Both the position numbers and the translations under genes were made by a program. Shown here in pieces: positions 25,938 to 36,325 of a stretch of 64,000 nucleotides of DNA. Location of the stretch: assembly GCF_030269905.1 (NCBI RefSeq), contig NZ_BSVC01000008.1, positions 124,001-188,000 of the forward strand, in the 5' to 3' direction. The notes below the pieces were generated by a model. The model did not search any database. It was given only the letters and a program-made list of their open reading frames with translations, and had not been told where the DNA came from. The DNA comes from Pelosinus sp. IPA-1 (GTDB lineage Bacteria > Bacillota > Negativicutes > DSM-13327). The first letter of the stretch is position 1, and each line of letters begins with the position of its first letter.

Positions 25938-26960
25938 TCATTTACCACCGTTCATCAGTCTGAACCGCATGCCAGGACGAATTTTATCGGAGTTGACTTG
26001 AATTTTGACATTAAAGGTAATAATGTCATTATCGCCGCGCTCGTTAGTAGCCCGGTAGGTGGCAAACTCCGCCTTTTTACTGATATCAATAATGGTTCCA
26101 GACAAGATGAGGTTGCTGTCTCGGCCTTGCATTTGAACAGGCTGTTGAATGGAATAGTGAGAGAGTTCGGTTTCCTTCACTTTCAAATTGACCCAATTAT
26201 CCAAAGGGTCTTGAATGGCTACCAACGGCATACCTTGGGATACCATAGCGCCTTCCTCCACATACTTGGCGGTGATAATGCCATCAAAGGGAGCGCGTAT
26301 CTCTGTTTCATCCAGGGAAACATCCACTTGTTGCAAGGCAGCTTGCCCTTGAGCTACTTTGCTGCGCATGGCTTCTTCATTGGCAGTATTCACATTTGTT
26401 TGCAAAAGTCCGGCTTCTGCTGATGCTACACTGGCTTGCGTTTGGGTATAAGCAGCTTGAGCCACTTGGTACTTTGTGCGGTAGGTATCAAATAATTGTG
26501 CGGAGATGGCACCTGATGCCACCAGTTCTCTAAAACGTTTATAATCACTTTCGGCTAAGGCTAAATCCGATTTTGCTTTTTCTAATTGCGCTTGAGCGGT
26601 ATTTAAAGCAGCCTTTGCAGTTTGGTCCTGCAGAATGGTAACGGTAGCAGCTTGGGCCGTTTGCGCATCCAAGGCTTTAATATTGGCCCGTGCCTGATTG
26701 GCTTGGGCGACAATATCCCGGTTATCAATGTGTGCTAATACTTGTCCTTTGGTTACCCGGTCCCCTTCTTTGACGAGCAGGCTCACGACCCGGCCTGGTA
26801 CTTTGGAATTAATATCTACCTCTTTAGCTTCCGCGCGGCCCCATACTTCAGGGGAGGTCTCATTGGCGCCGCAGCCAGCAAGCAGTGTGGCAGATAAAAT
26901 TAGCAGCAGGGTGTAGGTCGACCAGCGCATTAGGTTGGTATTTGGTTTTGTCATAAACAT
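25938..26960 (-). CDS. HlyD-family membrane fusion lipoprotein
   Basis: A 340-residue periplasmic adaptor. The signal ends in LLAGCGAN, Cys30 being the lipid-bearing residue. A lipoyl half (KVPGRVVSLLVKEGDRVTKGQVLAHID), a long coiled-coil hairpin (residues ~75-195) and the second lipoyl half with EIRAPFDGIITAKYVEEGAMV follow. Such adaptors link an inner-membrane exporter to an outer-membrane channel, which suits a bacterium with two membranes. AAAGGAGAG precedes the ATG. Confidence 0.92.
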   Translation of the reverse strand: MFMTKPNTNLMRWSTYTLLLILSATLLAGCGANETSPEVWGRAEAKEVDINSKVPGRVVSLLVKEGDRVTKGQVLAHIDNRDIVAQANQARANIKALDAQTAQAATVTILQDQTAKAALNTAQAQLEKAKSDLALAESDYKRFRELVASGAISAQLFDTYRTKYQVAQAAYTQTQASVASAEAGLLQTNVNTANEEAMRSKVAQGQAALQQVDVSLDETEIRAPFDGIITAKYVEEGAMVSQGMPLVAIQDPLDNWVNLKVKETELSHYSIQQPVQMQGRDSNLILSGTIIDISKKAEFATYRATNERGDNDIITFNVKIQVNSDKIRPGMRFRLMNGGK

Positions 26961-26977
26961 TAATATCTCTCCTTTAA

Positions 26978-27020
26978 AACTGAATCATTAATAGTTCAGC
27001 TAATATTTATTTAACTGAAC
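26978..27020 (-). promoter_or_regulatory. Candidate TetR operator before the exporter operon
   Basis: ACTGAATCATTAATAGTTCAG (26979-26999) is a near-palindrome, and CTGAAC at 27015-27020 adds a third half-site. The same ACTGAAT...TAGTTC pattern stands upstream of tetR at 27804-27828, so both probably bind the TetR protein. Confidence 0.5.
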
Positions 27021-27157
27021 TTCACTTCCAATAGATAATTCGTAGCAAACTGTAAATTGATAGGTGATTTAACGGTGCTACCCAAAAAGGATAGGAAGCA
27101 AGGGAATAGGTTTATTTGTACTTTAGAGTACTAAATATGTATCTTCGGTACTGAGAG

Positions 27158-27196
27158 CTATAAGTAAAGCGCGCATGTAGCGCGTTTTACTTATAG
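27158..27196 (-). terminator. Hairpin between tetR and the exporter operon
   Basis: CTATAAGTAAA-CGCGC pairs with GCGCG-TTTACTTATAG around ATGTA. There is no good T-run on the minus strand, so it may slow or process rather than end the tetR transcript. Confidence 0.5.
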
Positions 27197-27226
27197 GATT
27201 TAGCGGATGCAATGGATCTGTTCCGT

Positions 27227-27781
27227 TTATTCTTTGGCCATCAATCCATGGATGATTACATCCAGCATAGCAACCACGGCATCTGGATAGGTCATATTAT
27301 TCTCGGCGAGAAAGCGGTAGCTGATAAAGTCATTCATGGTGCTAATAATCATTTGCCGAACGACACCCATGTTAACATGCCGGATGGTGCCAGCCTCCAT
27401 TCCCTGATTGAGTAGGGAAGAAAGGCGGTCCATTCGCTCTTTCCGAAAATTGGCCACCTTCTGCCATTCTTCCGGATAAGACGAGACAAGGTCATCATAC
27501 ACCCGATTATGAAATGGTTCGAAAGTTTGCGATGTGATAGTCAATGAGGCTTGCAGTTTCTCTATGATGGGTAAATCAGAATTATAGACTTTTTCCTCTT
27601 GTGCCCGGAAATCATTCAAAATGATATCTAGGATAGTGCTAATAAGTTCGTCTTTTGAAGAAAAGCAATCATATAGCGATGATTTGCTGATGCTGAGCCG
27701 TTTAGTGAGGTCACTCATGGTAAATTTAAAACCCCGTAAATTGATTTCTTCTACGGCGGCTGTAATAATTCGATTTCGCAA
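27227..27781 (-). CDS. TetR-family repressor
   Basis: A 184-residue TetR regulator. The N-terminal DNA-binding domain reads MRNRIITAAVEEINLRGF, then MSDLTKRLSISKSSLYDCFSSKDELI, which is the helix-turn-helix with the typical SLY..F..KDEL. The rest is a ligand-binding helical domain. It is encoded just upstream of, and in the same direction as, the exporter operon; CecR (YbiH) in E. coli has the same relation to ybhGFSR. Autoregulation is likely from the shared operator-like sequence. Confidence 0.9.
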   Translation of the reverse strand: MRNRIITAAVEEINLRGFKFTMSDLTKRLSISKSSLYDCFSSKDELISTILDIILNDFRAQEEKVYNSDLPIIEKLQASLTITSQTFEPFHNRVYDDLVSSYPEEWQKVANFRKERMDRLSSLLNQGMEAGTIRHVNMGVVRQMIISTMNDFISYRFLAENNMTYPDAVVAMLDVIIHGLMAKE

Positions 27782-27803
27782 AGATAATCACCTCATAAAA
27801 AAT

Positions 27804-27828
27804 GTACTGAATAGAACTAGTTCGGTAC
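27804..27828 (-). promoter_or_regulatory. Candidate TetR operator before tetR
   Basis: GTACTGAA and TTCGGTAC (7 of 8 bases complementary) flank TAGAACTAG, 22 bases upstream of the tetR start. It matches the element in front of the exporter operon. Confidence 0.55.
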
Positions 27829-28247
27829 TGTAGTTACAGTGTTATGATATGCCATTTATTTGCATGTGTCAATGATAAATAATAATAGATCATTCAATCA
27901 TAATGAACGATATGCTCACTGAAAAGATATTAAAGTGTCAGTAAGTTTTTATAGAGGGGAGGATTTATAGGACGTGCATTAGTTAGATAAATATTTAACT
28001 AAGTTAGTTTAATTATTTATTGTTTATTAAATATTTGTAATATACATTTATTTCTGAAAATGCATTACAATACGGTTATCACTTTGCAAAGTTCTACAAA
28101 AAATGCAAAAATTATGGGAGGTTATGGTAGCGTGTGCAACCATTAGAACAGATGTTGTCAGAGTTAACATGGATTCTAAACTTGCAGACCAAGAGTGACC
28201 GCTAGAATTTCACATTGTAAAATTATTAATTTGAAAAGAGGGATAGT
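27829..28247. other. Regulatory stretch before the carboxylate transporter
   Basis: No gene. A palindrome TTAGTTA/TAACTAA lies at 27979-28002, and ATGGT/ACCAT arms stand near 28123-28144. The transporter's promoter should lie in this AT-rich stretch. None of these elements matches a known operator with confidence. Confidence 0.35.
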
Positions 28248-29576
28248 ATGAAAACGGAAGAAACGTTGGTTATGGATCAAATTGGATCTAGTCCGTGGGA
28301 CAAAGTACGCACGTTCAAAATAGGTGTGATTCCTCTGCCCTTATATTTGATTATTGCAGCTGTTATTTACGCCGCTTCTGTTTACGGAAAATTACCCGCT
28401 GATATGATTGGTGGATTTGCTATTATGATGATTATGGGGATTTTTCTAGGAGATGTAGGAATTAAGTTGCCTATTCTTAAAGACATTGGCGGTCCAGCTA
28501 TTTTGTGTATGTTTGTTCCATCTATCATGGTATTCTATAATTTATTGAATCCAGCGTCGATGAAAGCGATTACTGCTATAATGAAAACTTCTAATTTTTT
28601 GTACTTCTATATTGCTTGCTTAGTTACAGGAAGTATCCTTGGTATGCAACGTCAAGTATTGATTCAAGGCTTTTTACGCTTGTTTGTACCATTAGTAGTG
28701 GGAACTCTAGGGAGCGTCATTGTTGGTGTATCTGTAGGAGTGCTTGCAGGACTTGGAGCCCATCACACTTTCTTTTATATTGTAATTCCAATTATTTCTG
28801 GCGGTATCGGTGAAGGGATTCTACCTCTTTCCATGGCTTATTCTGAGATTTTGAATCAACCCTATGAAAAGTTTATCCCACAGTTAGTTCCAGCAGCCAT
28901 GCTCGGAAATGTGGTAGCCATCATGTTGGCTGGTTATTTGAAAAAATTAGGTGAACGTAAACCTCATCTAACGGGAAATGGTATGTTAGTTAAAACAGGC
29001 GATGATGCATTATTAAAGGCTGCTCAAGAAGGTAATAATAAACCAGTGGAGTTTCCTCTTATGGGGGCTGGTCTCCTTTTGGCATGTTCATTCTTTATAT
29101 TTGGGCAAATTGCTAATGTGTTTATTAGTATCCCTGCAGCTATTATCATGATCTTTTCAGCAGCGATTGTCAAAGCGTTAAATATTATGCCAGCGAAAAT
29201 GGAACAAGGTGCGTATCATATGTACAAGTTTGTCGCTGCTAGCTTGACTTGGGCTTTGATGGTAGGACTTGGTGTGTTATACACACCTTGGGGGGATGTT
29301 GTTGCAGCGTTAACTCCTGCTTATGTGTTAACGGTAGCGGCAACAGTTATCGCCATGATTGCTTCCGGGTTTTATATTGGTAAAGTAATGAACATGTATC
29401 CAGTAGAATCAGCGATTGTAACTGCCTGTCACAGTGGATTAGGTGGTACTGGTGATGTTGCGATCCTTTCAGCATCGAATCGAATGGAAATGATGCCTTT
29501 TGCTCAGGTGGCAACCCGCCTTGGCGGAGCGAGTATGGTAGTTATTGCCGCCATATTATTAAGGATGTGGCAATAG
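28248..29576 (+). CDS. 2-hydroxycarboxylate (citrate/malate) transporter
   Basis: A 442-residue 2HCT-family carrier (CitS, CimH, MaeN relatives) moving citrate, malate or a similar acid with Na+ or H+. Two re-entrant-loop GGxG motifs are seen: SGGIGEGILPLS near residue 185 and SGLGGTGDVAILS near residue 397, the latter followed by a last span. GAGGGAT precedes the ATG. It is a single-gene unit with a terminator behind it. The cation and substrate are not decided by sequence. Confidence 0.92.
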   Translation: MKTEETLVMDQIGSSPWDKVRTFKIGVIPLPLYLIIAAVIYAASVYGKLPADMIGGFAIMMIMGIFLGDVGIKLPILKDIGGPAILCMFVPSIMVFYNLLNPASMKAITAIMKTSNFLYFYIACLVTGSILGMQRQVLIQGFLRLFVPLVVGTLGSVIVGVSVGVLAGLGAHHTFFYIVIPIISGGIGEGILPLSMAYSEILNQPYEKFIPQLVPAAMLGNVVAIMLAGYLKKLGERKPHLTGNGMLVKTGDDALLKAAQEGNNKPVEFPLMGAGLLLACSFFIFGQIANVFISIPAAIIMIFSAAIVKALNIMPAKMEQGAYHMYKFVAASLTWALMVGLGVLYTPWGDVVAALTPAYVLTVAATVIAMIASGFYIGKVMNMYPVESAIVTACHSGLGGTGDVAILSASNRMEMMPFAQVATRLGGASMVVIAAILLRMWQ

Positions 29577-29649
29577 TAAATTTATTCACTTGGAATTTCC
29601 AGACCTACACATAGAATCGTGTAGTATAATGATTGCATGATAAAGTAAG

Positions 29650-29702
29650 AAGACTTGACCTTTGCCGACTATTGATGTCTGGCATGGGACAAGTCTTTCT
29701 TT
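29650..29702 (+). terminator. Terminator after the carboxylate transporter
   Basis: AAGACTTG (29650-29657) pairs with CAAGTCTT (29690-29697), with an inner GCC/GGC pairing, followed by TCTTTT. Confidence 0.7.
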
Positions 29703-29841
29703 TGCAATTAATGAATTTTTAGGTGGGTCTATTTAAACGCAGAATCTTAAGTGAGTTTTTATTATTCATGTAAATTACACTATCTTATGATTAAAAATAA
29801 TACTAAAATGGTGTATAGATGGGAGAAAGGAAGGTAAATAC

Positions 29842-32544
29842 ATGGACGAGTTAAAAGAAGCTAAAATTAAAAGTATTCTAGCAGCAAAGGGAATAAATTC
29901 TAATAAGCTCTCTAATCAGAACACACAAGCACTAAAAGAACCAACACCTAGGGCGAATGCTTTAAGGGATATTTTTTATAATACTTTGGGGACAGCAGAT
30001 ATGGAGTTTCCATATTGGTATAATCGAAAATGGAAGGAGTTAGATGGTGAGGTTACAGTAGTGAGAAGAGCGAAAGCATTAAAAGAAGCATTTTCTCGCG
30101 CCACACCTAATATTGTGCCAGGTGAAAAACTGGTCATGCAAAAGACCCGCCATTATAGAGGATCATTCCCGATGCCTTGGCTAAGCGAAAGCTTTTTCAT
30201 CGCTCAAGGAGATGAGATTGAAAAAGAAGCTGCCAGGTCCATCGGAAGTGCTGCAGATGAACTTAGCCATATAGGGCAAGGCGGTGGAAATGTAACGAAA
30301 AGTTTTGGGGAAGTAGTTTCCATCGCTGGCAAGTTTGGAATGAGAAAAGAAGAGATCCCCGTATTGTTAAAAGTTGCGAAGGAATGGGTTGGAAAATCTG
30401 TTGAGGATGTAAGTCTTAGATACGAAAAAATGGTACCAGAATATGATACCAAAGAAAAGATAATGAGAAGTTTAATCTGTATGTTTGACTCTGGTTATAC
30501 AATACCACAGGGGCGCGAGGTCATAAATTATTATTATCCTCTACAATATGGGTTTGATAAGCTTAAGGAAATGGCAGAGGAATGTAAAAAGCAAGTTGCT
30601 GGTAATGCAGATGGTGATGGTTTAATCGGTATGGATCGCCTTTATTTTTATGAAGCTGTTATCCATGGAATCGAAGGATTGCAACAGTGGATTATTAATT
30701 ATGCCAAACATGCAAGATTTCTAGAAACAACAGCAGTAGATAATCAAGAGAAAGAAGATTATAGAGAGATAGCTGAGTGCCTAGAGTCCATTGCCCATAA
30801 TCAACCTCGTAATTTCAGAGAAGCATTACAGCTGTCCTATACCCTGCATATTGCAGTATTAAATGAAGATGTGATATCAGGTCTATCCATCGGAAAGCTT
30901 GGACAAATATTATATCCATGGTATGAGCAGGATATCAATGGTGGTAAGTTAACTAAAGAGGAAGCACTTGAGTTAATGGAGCTATATAGAATTAAAATAA
31001 CTTGTATTGATGTTTTTGCTTCTGCAGGGGTTAATGGTGGGGTATTATCAGGTAATACATTTAATAATTTATCTCTGGGCGGGTTAACAAGACAAAATCA
31101 ATCGGCAGCGAATGAACTAGAGGAAATCATATTGGACGCAGGGATCAGTTGTAGGACTCCCCAGCCAACATTGACAATTATGTATGATGAAAAACTTTCA
31201 GAAACATTTTTAATTAAAGGTACTGAGTGTTGTAAAACTGGAACGGGATATCCTGCTTGGATTAATAATAGAAATGCTATGGATTTCTTGATAAATCAAT
31301 ATGGATCTGAAGGAATGACAATTGAAGAGGCTCGATCCGTCGCAATCGGAGGATGTTTAGAAATATCTCCTTGCTGCTGGAAGACACTAACACTCAATGG
31401 CAAGGAATATGAAATTCCAGGTGGTGCTGGCCAACCTACTAGTGTTGGTGTTCACTTTATTGCAAATCCGAAAATTTTGGAGCTTGTTTTGACTAACGGT
31501 AAAGATCATCGTACTGGAATGCAGGTTTATCCACCCCATAATAAAAAGCTTGCAAGCTTTGAAGAATTACTTGCAACATTTAAACAATATTATGAAGAAA
31601 CGATAGGGATTCTTGCTAAAACGAATAATATCGAACATGATATTTGGCGGAAACAAAATATGTCGGTTATCAACTCTTTTCTTAAACCAGACTCTTTAGA
31701 TAAAGGGCAGCATATAGGGAATATGGGTTACCGATACAATGGAACATTTAATGTGGAAACTTGTGGAACCATCACAATGGTCAACTCTCTAGCATCCTTA
31801 AAAAGTTTAGTATATGACAGCAAGAAATATACTATTGAAGAGATGACAGATGGTATTTTAAACAACTTTGGCTATAAACAAGCTTCAGAGATTAATAATT
31901 ATTCCTTAGCAGAGCAGGTAAAGATTACCGGAAGTAATCAGTATGATAGAATATATGCCGATTGCTTAACAACTCCTAAATTTGGAAACAACGATGCTTA
32001 TGTTGATACTATTTTAAAAGAGTATGAGGAATGGCTAGTTTTTGCTTGTTCTCGTGCTGAATCTTTATATGGAAAGAAAATGTATCCTTGTCAAATATCA
32101 GTATCAACTCATGGTCCACAAGGTGCGGCTACCTTGGCGACTCCAGACGGACGATTAGGTGGAACTACTTACTCTGATGGTTCCGTATCTGCATATCCAG
32201 GAACAGATACAAGCGGTTTATATGCATTATTTGAATCAGCTAACATCTGGGATCATACTACATCACAAAATTCTCAGATGAATCTTAAAATTCATCCAGG
32301 TGCATTACAAGGTATTCAAGGGACAAGAAAATTACTGGATTTGACGAAAGCCTATATGCGCAGAGGCGGCACCCATGTGCAATATAATATAATAGATTCT
32401 ACTGTCTTAAAACAAGCACAAAAAGCCCCAGAGGAGCATCGTGATTTACTGGTTCGTGTAGCTGGATTTACACAATATTGGTGTGAATTAGGCAAACCAA
32501 TACAGGATGAAGTAATATCTAGAACTGAACATGAAGGAGTATAG
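29842..32544 (+). CDS. hpdB: 4-hydroxyphenylacetate decarboxylase, glycyl-radical subunit
   Basis: A 900-residue glycyl-radical enzyme that converts 4-hydroxyphenylacetate to p-cresol and CO2. Residues known from the Clostridioides difficile enzyme occur at a constant offset of two: Ser346, Cys505 and Glu507 (GGCLEIS), His538, Glu639 and the radical Gly875 in RVAGFTQYW. The length (902 there) also agrees. Only this subgroup is followed by an iron-sulfur small subunit, as here, which argues against phenylacetate or indoleacetate decarboxylases. Start ATG with AAAGGAAGG. The gene begins a three-gene operon with hpdC and hpdA. Confidence 0.94.
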   Translation: MDELKEAKIKSILAAKGINSNKLSNQNTQALKEPTPRANALRDIFYNTLGTADMEFPYWYNRKWKELDGEVTVVRRAKALKEAFSRATPNIVPGEKLVMQKTRHYRGSFPMPWLSESFFIAQGDEIEKEAARSIGSAADELSHIGQGGGNVTKSFGEVVSIAGKFGMRKEEIPVLLKVAKEWVGKSVEDVSLRYEKMVPEYDTKEKIMRSLICMFDSGYTIPQGREVINYYYPLQYGFDKLKEMAEECKKQVAGNADGDGLIGMDRLYFYEAVIHGIEGLQQWIINYAKHARFLETTAVDNQEKEDYREIAECLESIAHNQPRNFREALQLSYTLHIAVLNEDVISGLSIGKLGQILYPWYEQDINGGKLTKEEALELMELYRIKITCIDVFASAGVNGGVLSGNTFNNLSLGGLTRQNQSAANELEEIILDAGISCRTPQPTLTIMYDEKLSETFLIKGTECCKTGTGYPAWINNRNAMDFLINQYGSEGMTIEEARSVAIGGCLEISPCCWKTLTLNGKEYEIPGGAGQPTSVGVHFIANPKILELVLTNGKDHRTGMQVYPPHNKKLASFEELLATFKQYYEETIGILAKTNNIEHDIWRKQNMSVINSFLKPDSLDKGQHIGNMGYRYNGTFNVETCGTITMVNSLASLKSLVYDSKKYTIEEMTDGILNNFGYKQASEINNYSLAEQVKITGSNQYDRIYADCLTTPKFGNNDAYVDTILKEYEEWLVFACSRAESLYGKKMYPCQISVSTHGPQGAATLATPDGRLGGTTYSDGSVSAYPGTDTSGLYALFESANIWDHTTSQNSQMNLKIHPGALQGIQGTRKLLDLTKAYMRRGGTHVQYNIIDSTVLKQAQKAPEEHRDLLVRVAGFTQYWCELGKPIQDEVISRTEHEGV

Positions 32545-32548
32545 GAAG

Positions 32549-32815
32549 ATGGCATTAAAACATATTGATTGTTTACATTTTTGCAGTATTGATGCAAGTA
32601 AAGGAATATGCAGAGTAACAAAACAGTTCATCAATATAGATACTGACGTATGCGACAGACTAGTAGTAGCACCAAAATGTAACAATTGTAAGCAATTTCA
32701 TGATGAGGATGAACAAGGTATCGGAATATGCAAAGGGTTATCTAAGGAAGATTGGGTATATGGCAGCCTCAATGCAGGAACTTGTGCTGCCCATGAATTT
32801 AAAGATAAGAGGTAA
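32549..32815 (+). CDS. hpdC: 4-hydroxyphenylacetate decarboxylase small iron-sulfur subunit
   Basis: An 88-residue Cys-rich protein: HIDCLHFCSIDASKGICRV in the first half and PKCNNCKQF plus a late CKG and TCAAHEF in the second. This is the HpdC pattern, where two [4Fe-4S] clusters are bound and the subunit regulates the HpdB radical enzyme. It starts at ATG 32549, five bases after hpdB; an in-frame ATG at 32531 within hpdB is unlikely. hpdA follows after four bases. Confidence 0.93.
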   Translation: MALKHIDCLHFCSIDASKGICRVTKQFINIDTDVCDRLVVAPKCNNCKQFHDEDEQGIGICKGLSKEDWVYGSLNAGTCAAHEFKDKR

Positions 32816-32818
32816 AGA

Positions 32819-33754
32819 GTGGATACAACAGGAGTAATATTTGATATACAGAGTTTCTCAGTTCATGATGGACCAGGTTGTAGAACGACTGTATTTATGA
32901 GTGGATGTCCTCTAAGTTGTCGATGGTGTGCAAACCCTGAAAGTTGGAGCAGAACACCTCATATCATGTTTAGCGAAAGAAGTTGCCGATATAATAAAGG
33001 CTGTTCATTGTGTAAGGATATTTGTAATAGAGGCGGGCTAAGCTTTGTTGATGAAAAACCAGTATTGAATTGGGAGACCTGTGATGCTTGTACAACCTTT
33101 GAATGTGCTGAAACTTGTTGTTATAATGGCTTAAAGCAATGTGCAAAAGAGGTTACTGTTGATCAGCTAATGAAAATATTAAAAAGGGATTCTAATAATT
33201 GGGGCGGAAAAGGTGGTGTAACTTTTAGTGGTGGCGAACCTTTGATGCAGAATCAATTTTTATTGGAATCCCTAAAACAGTGTGTAAGAAATGGTTTTCA
33301 TACAGCAATCGAAACCACGGCATATACTGATGAGGAAGTATATTTGAATGTAATGAAATATGTAGATTTTGTATTCGCTGACATAAAACACATGGACAGA
33401 CAAAAGCATAAAGAAAAAACTGGGGTATATAATGATATTATTCTTTCCAATATATCTTCCCTTGCTAATTCACAGTGGCAGGGAAGGATTATCATCAGAG
33501 TGCCAGTTATCGGTGGTTTTAATGACGATTTTGAGAATATGTCAAAGTTGATACACTTTATGCAGGTAAATAATCTATTTGAAATTAACATTCTACCTTT
33601 TCATGCACTAGGCGAATCGAAATGGCGCCAACTAGGGAAAATTTATGAGTATGCAAATAGTGGTAGTGTAAGCGATGCCAAGATGGAAGAAATACAGGAC
33701 CTATTTCTGCGGAATGATATAGCCTGCTATATTGGTCATGATACAGCGTTTTAA
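32819..33754 (+). CDS. hpdA: Radical-SAM activating enzyme of 4-hydroxyphenylacetate decarboxylase
   Basis: A 311-residue radical-SAM activase that places the glycyl radical on HpdB. The SAM-binding cluster loop is SGCPLSCRWC (Cx3Cx2C). Between it and the core lies an insert with two further cysteine groups (CRYNKGCSLCKDIC and CDACTTFECAETCC) for additional [4Fe-4S] clusters, as in other glycyl-radical activases. FSGGEPLMQ is the GGE motif. GTG at 32819 is the start, behind AAGAGG. It ends the operon, followed by a strong terminator. Confidence 0.94.
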   Translation: MDTTGVIFDIQSFSVHDGPGCRTTVFMSGCPLSCRWCANPESWSRTPHIMFSERSCRYNKGCSLCKDICNRGGLSFVDEKPVLNWETCDACTTFECAETCCYNGLKQCAKEVTVDQLMKILKRDSNNWGGKGGVTFSGGEPLMQNQFLLESLKQCVRNGFHTAIETTAYTDEEVYLNVMKYVDFVFADIKHMDRQKHKEKTGVYNDIILSNISSLANSQWQGRIIIRVPVIGGFNDDFENMSKLIHFMQVNNLFEINILPFHALGESKWRQLGKIYEYANSGSVSDAKMEEIQDLFLRNDIACYIGHDTAF

Positions 33755-33784
33755 TCTATTAAGTTTTCTGATTCTAAAAAAGCA

Positions 33785-33830
33785 TAAAAGCTAGCAATTT
33801 CCAGTGAGAAAATTGCTAGCTTTTTATGTA
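33785..33830 (+). terminator. Terminator of the hpd operon
   Basis: AAAAGCTAGCAATTT pairs with AAATTGCTAGCTTTT around CCAGTGAG; the stem ends in a T-run. Confidence 0.85.
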
Positions 33831-33992
33831 AGTATATTTAATGCGGCAAAATGAGTTGATAGCAGCTTTTATTATGTCACAGATAAAATTTGTTTATATC
33901 AAGAATAGTAAACTAGAACTTTTAGAGATATGAAGAAAATGACATATTTTAGAGGAGTTTATATTTTTGTGTCGAAAATGACAATTTATAAC

Positions 33993-34107
33993 TATATAGG
34001 CAAACCTATCGAAAGGTAGGGACGCAAAGCCATGGGTCTAACAATATTAATTCATGACTGCCAGGTTGCATTTTGTAAATTTACATAATGATACCTAGCA
34101 GTTTTTG
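33993..34107 (+). promoter_or_regulatory. Cyclic di-GMP-I riboswitch with terminator
   Basis: GGCAAACCTATCGAAAGGTA, GGGACGCAAAGCCATGGG and the closing TGCCAGGTTGCA form the GEMM-I aptamer, including the tetraloop GAAA and the receptor CCATGGG...; ligand contacts in GGACGCAAAGCC are intact. ACTGCCAGGT (34057-34066) then pairs with ACCTAGCAGT (34093-34102) followed by five Ts, so the aptamer's last strand also belongs to a terminator. c-di-GMP binding probably determines whether the chemoreceptor gene downstream is transcribed. Confidence 0.93.
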
Positions 34108-34292
34108 TTATTAAAAGGAGGTAAACACTTTCCCAAAAGGTTAACAAAAGAGTAATGGAATTGTTGATATAATGGATATGTACGAAATTTTAAAATGCTA
34201 AGCACTAGCTGAATGAGCAACGAAGCTATGAAGTGGTTCAAGATGAAGATGAAATTTTGAAGTTGGAAATTAAATTGGAAAGTGGTGTACAT

Positions 34293-36260
34293 ATGAAATT
34301 AAAAATGAAGTTTTTAGCGTTGGTGCTTATTACGAGTTCTGCTTTATTGGCAGTTGCAATCATGGGATATCTTGATGCTAAAAAACAAGTAACGGAAAAT
34401 ATCAAAAATGAAATGTTTTCTATTGTTAACAGCCACTCAAAACAGTTAGATGGTTGGTTATTAACAAAGGCGCAAACGGCAGCAGTGACTACTCAAAACA
34501 TTCAAGTAGTATTAGGTGATAATGATATACCAGCCTCATTTGTACAAAATTATAAGTCAGATCCTGGCGTACTTGATTTGTACGTAGGATTAGAAGATGG
34601 CAGGATGATTGATGGCTCAGGATCAGCCCTTCCAGAGGGGTATGACCCTCGTAAACGTGGGTGGTACAAGCAAGGAAAAGAAACAAATAAATTAACCTTT
34701 ACTGATGCCTATGTTGATGCATTAACTAAAAAGTATATTGTATCAGCAGTTGTGCCGTTGAAAAATACGGCTGGAAATACGAGAGGTATTGTTGGAATTG
34801 ATATTACACTAGATATTTTAAGTGAGAGAATTAAAGAGATTAATTTACATGGGAAAGGAAACGGTTTTATTGTAGATCAAAAAGGGATTATGTTAGCACA
34901 CCCAGATTCGAGCAAAGTTTCGACTAATATTAATGAGAATCCACAATTGAAACAGATGGCAAAAGAAATGTTATCTCAAGATAGTGGTGTTCAAAGTTAT
35001 GAAGAGAATAACGTAACAAAATTAATGATTTATACCAAGGTACCATCTACTGGATGGGTGCTAGGTATTACCGTTGATAAAGAAGATGTTTATAGCCAAG
35101 TTAAACAGTTAGGTTATGAGTTTGGATTGATTGCTTTAATCGGCATTATAATTTCAATTGCTGCAAGCTGGGTATTGGCTAATAAAATAACAGGAAACGT
35201 TACAAAACTAACGGAGCAGGCTGAGAGACTAGCTAGCGGCGATCTAACAGAGCAGAATCTGATAATTAAGTCTAATGATGAAATAGGTCAGTTAGCATTA
35301 GCCTTTGCAAAAATGGCAGAAAACTTGCGAAATCTAATGAAAGATGTGGCGCAAACAGCAGAACAATTGGCGGCTTCTTCAGAAGAATTGACCGCTAGTG
35401 CTGAGCAGTCAGCTCATGCATCAGTCCAAGTAGCTACATCGATAACTGAGGTAGCGCAAGGAACAGAAAAACAATCGAATGCAGTGGAAGATGCTTCTCT
35501 TGTAGTTGAGGAAATGTCAGCAAGCATTCAGCATGTTGTAGAGAATGCTACGACAGTAGCGGCAACATCGGAACAGGCGGCTAGTGCAGCGAGTGGTGGC
35601 AAGGTAGCAATTGGTAGTGCTGTGAGCCAAATGAACATCATCGAAAGCACAGTTTCAGGATCAGCAGAAGTAGTAGTTAAGTTAGGCAATCGATCGAAAG
35701 AAATTGGACAAATTGTAGATACTATTTCTGGAATTGCTGGACAAACAAACTTATTGGCATTAAATGCAGCGATTGAAGCAGCTCGTGCTGGTGAGCAGGG
35801 GCGTGGATTTGCCGTTGTAGCAGAAGAAGTACGCAAATTAGCGGAACAATCTCAGCATGCAGCGAAGCAAATTGCCGAAATGATTAACGAAATTCAAGTA
35901 GATACAGATACGGCTGTAGTAGCTATGAATAATGGTACAAGGGAAGTGCACATTGGAAGCCAAGTGGTTAATAAGGCTGGAGAATCCTTTAAGCAGATAG
36001 AAATATTAGTTGAGACAGTCCTAAGCCAAGTTCGTGAGATTGCTAGTTCTATTCAAAAAGTAGACGTTGGTAGTAATAAAATTGTTACCGCGATACAGGA
36101 TATTAATGCAATAACAAAAAGCAATTCTGGAGAAACCCAAAGTATCTCTGCAGCCACAGAGGAGCAATCAGCTTCGATGCAAGAAATCGCTTCTTCAAGC
36201 CATGCATTGGCGAATTTGGCGGAGGAAATGCAAAAAGCCGTTAGAAAGTTTACAATTTAA
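34293..36260 (+). CDS. Methyl-accepting chemotaxis protein (dCache type)
   Basis: A 655-residue chemoreceptor. Residues ~8-28 form the first span, followed by a double-Cache sensor ([12 protein letters not shown], then [20 protein letters not shown]) and a second span near residue 275. HAMP ([21 protein letters not shown]) and the cytoplasmic signalling tip ([43 protein letters not shown]) are in place. Cache domains of this form often bind amino acids or carboxylates. I take ATG 34293 as start; earlier in-frame ATGs lack a ribosome site. The c-di-GMP riboswitch upstream ties it to the motile/sessile choice. Confidence 0.92.
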   Translation: MKLKMKFLALVLITSSALLAVAIMGYLDAKKQVTENIKNEMFSIVNSHSKQLDGWLLTKAQTAAVTTQNIQVVLGDNDIPASFVQNYKSDPGVLDLYVGLEDGRMIDGSGSALPEGYDPRKRGWYKQGKETNKLTFTDAYVDALTKKYIVSAVVPLKNTAGNTRGIVGIDITLDILSERIKEINLHGKGNGFIVDQKGIMLAHPDSSKVSTNINENPQLKQMAKEMLSQDSGVQSYEENNVTKLMIYTKVPSTGWVLGITVDKEDVYSQVKQLGYEFGLIALIGIIISIAASWVLANKITGNVTKLTEQAERLASGDLTEQNLIIKSNDEIGQLALAFAKMAENLRNLMKDVAQTAEQLAASSEELTASAEQSAHASVQVATSITEVAQGTEKQSNAVEDASLVVEEMSASIQHVVENATTVAATSEQAASAASGGKVAIGSAVSQMNIIESTVSGSAEVVVKLGNRSKEIGQIVDTISGIAGQTNLLALNAAIEAARAGEQGRGFAVVAEEVRKLAEQSQHAAKQIAEMINEIQVDTDTAVVAMNNGTREVHIGSQVVNKAGESFKQIEILVETVLSQVREIASSIQKVDVGSNKIVTAIQDINAITKSNSGETQSISAATEEQSASMQEIASSSHALANLAEEMQKAVRKFTI

Positions 36261-36325
36261 TGTAATTTTAGCTGATCAATGCATACAGAGAAAAAAATCC
36301 AAGCATTACTATAGGAGTGTTTTTA

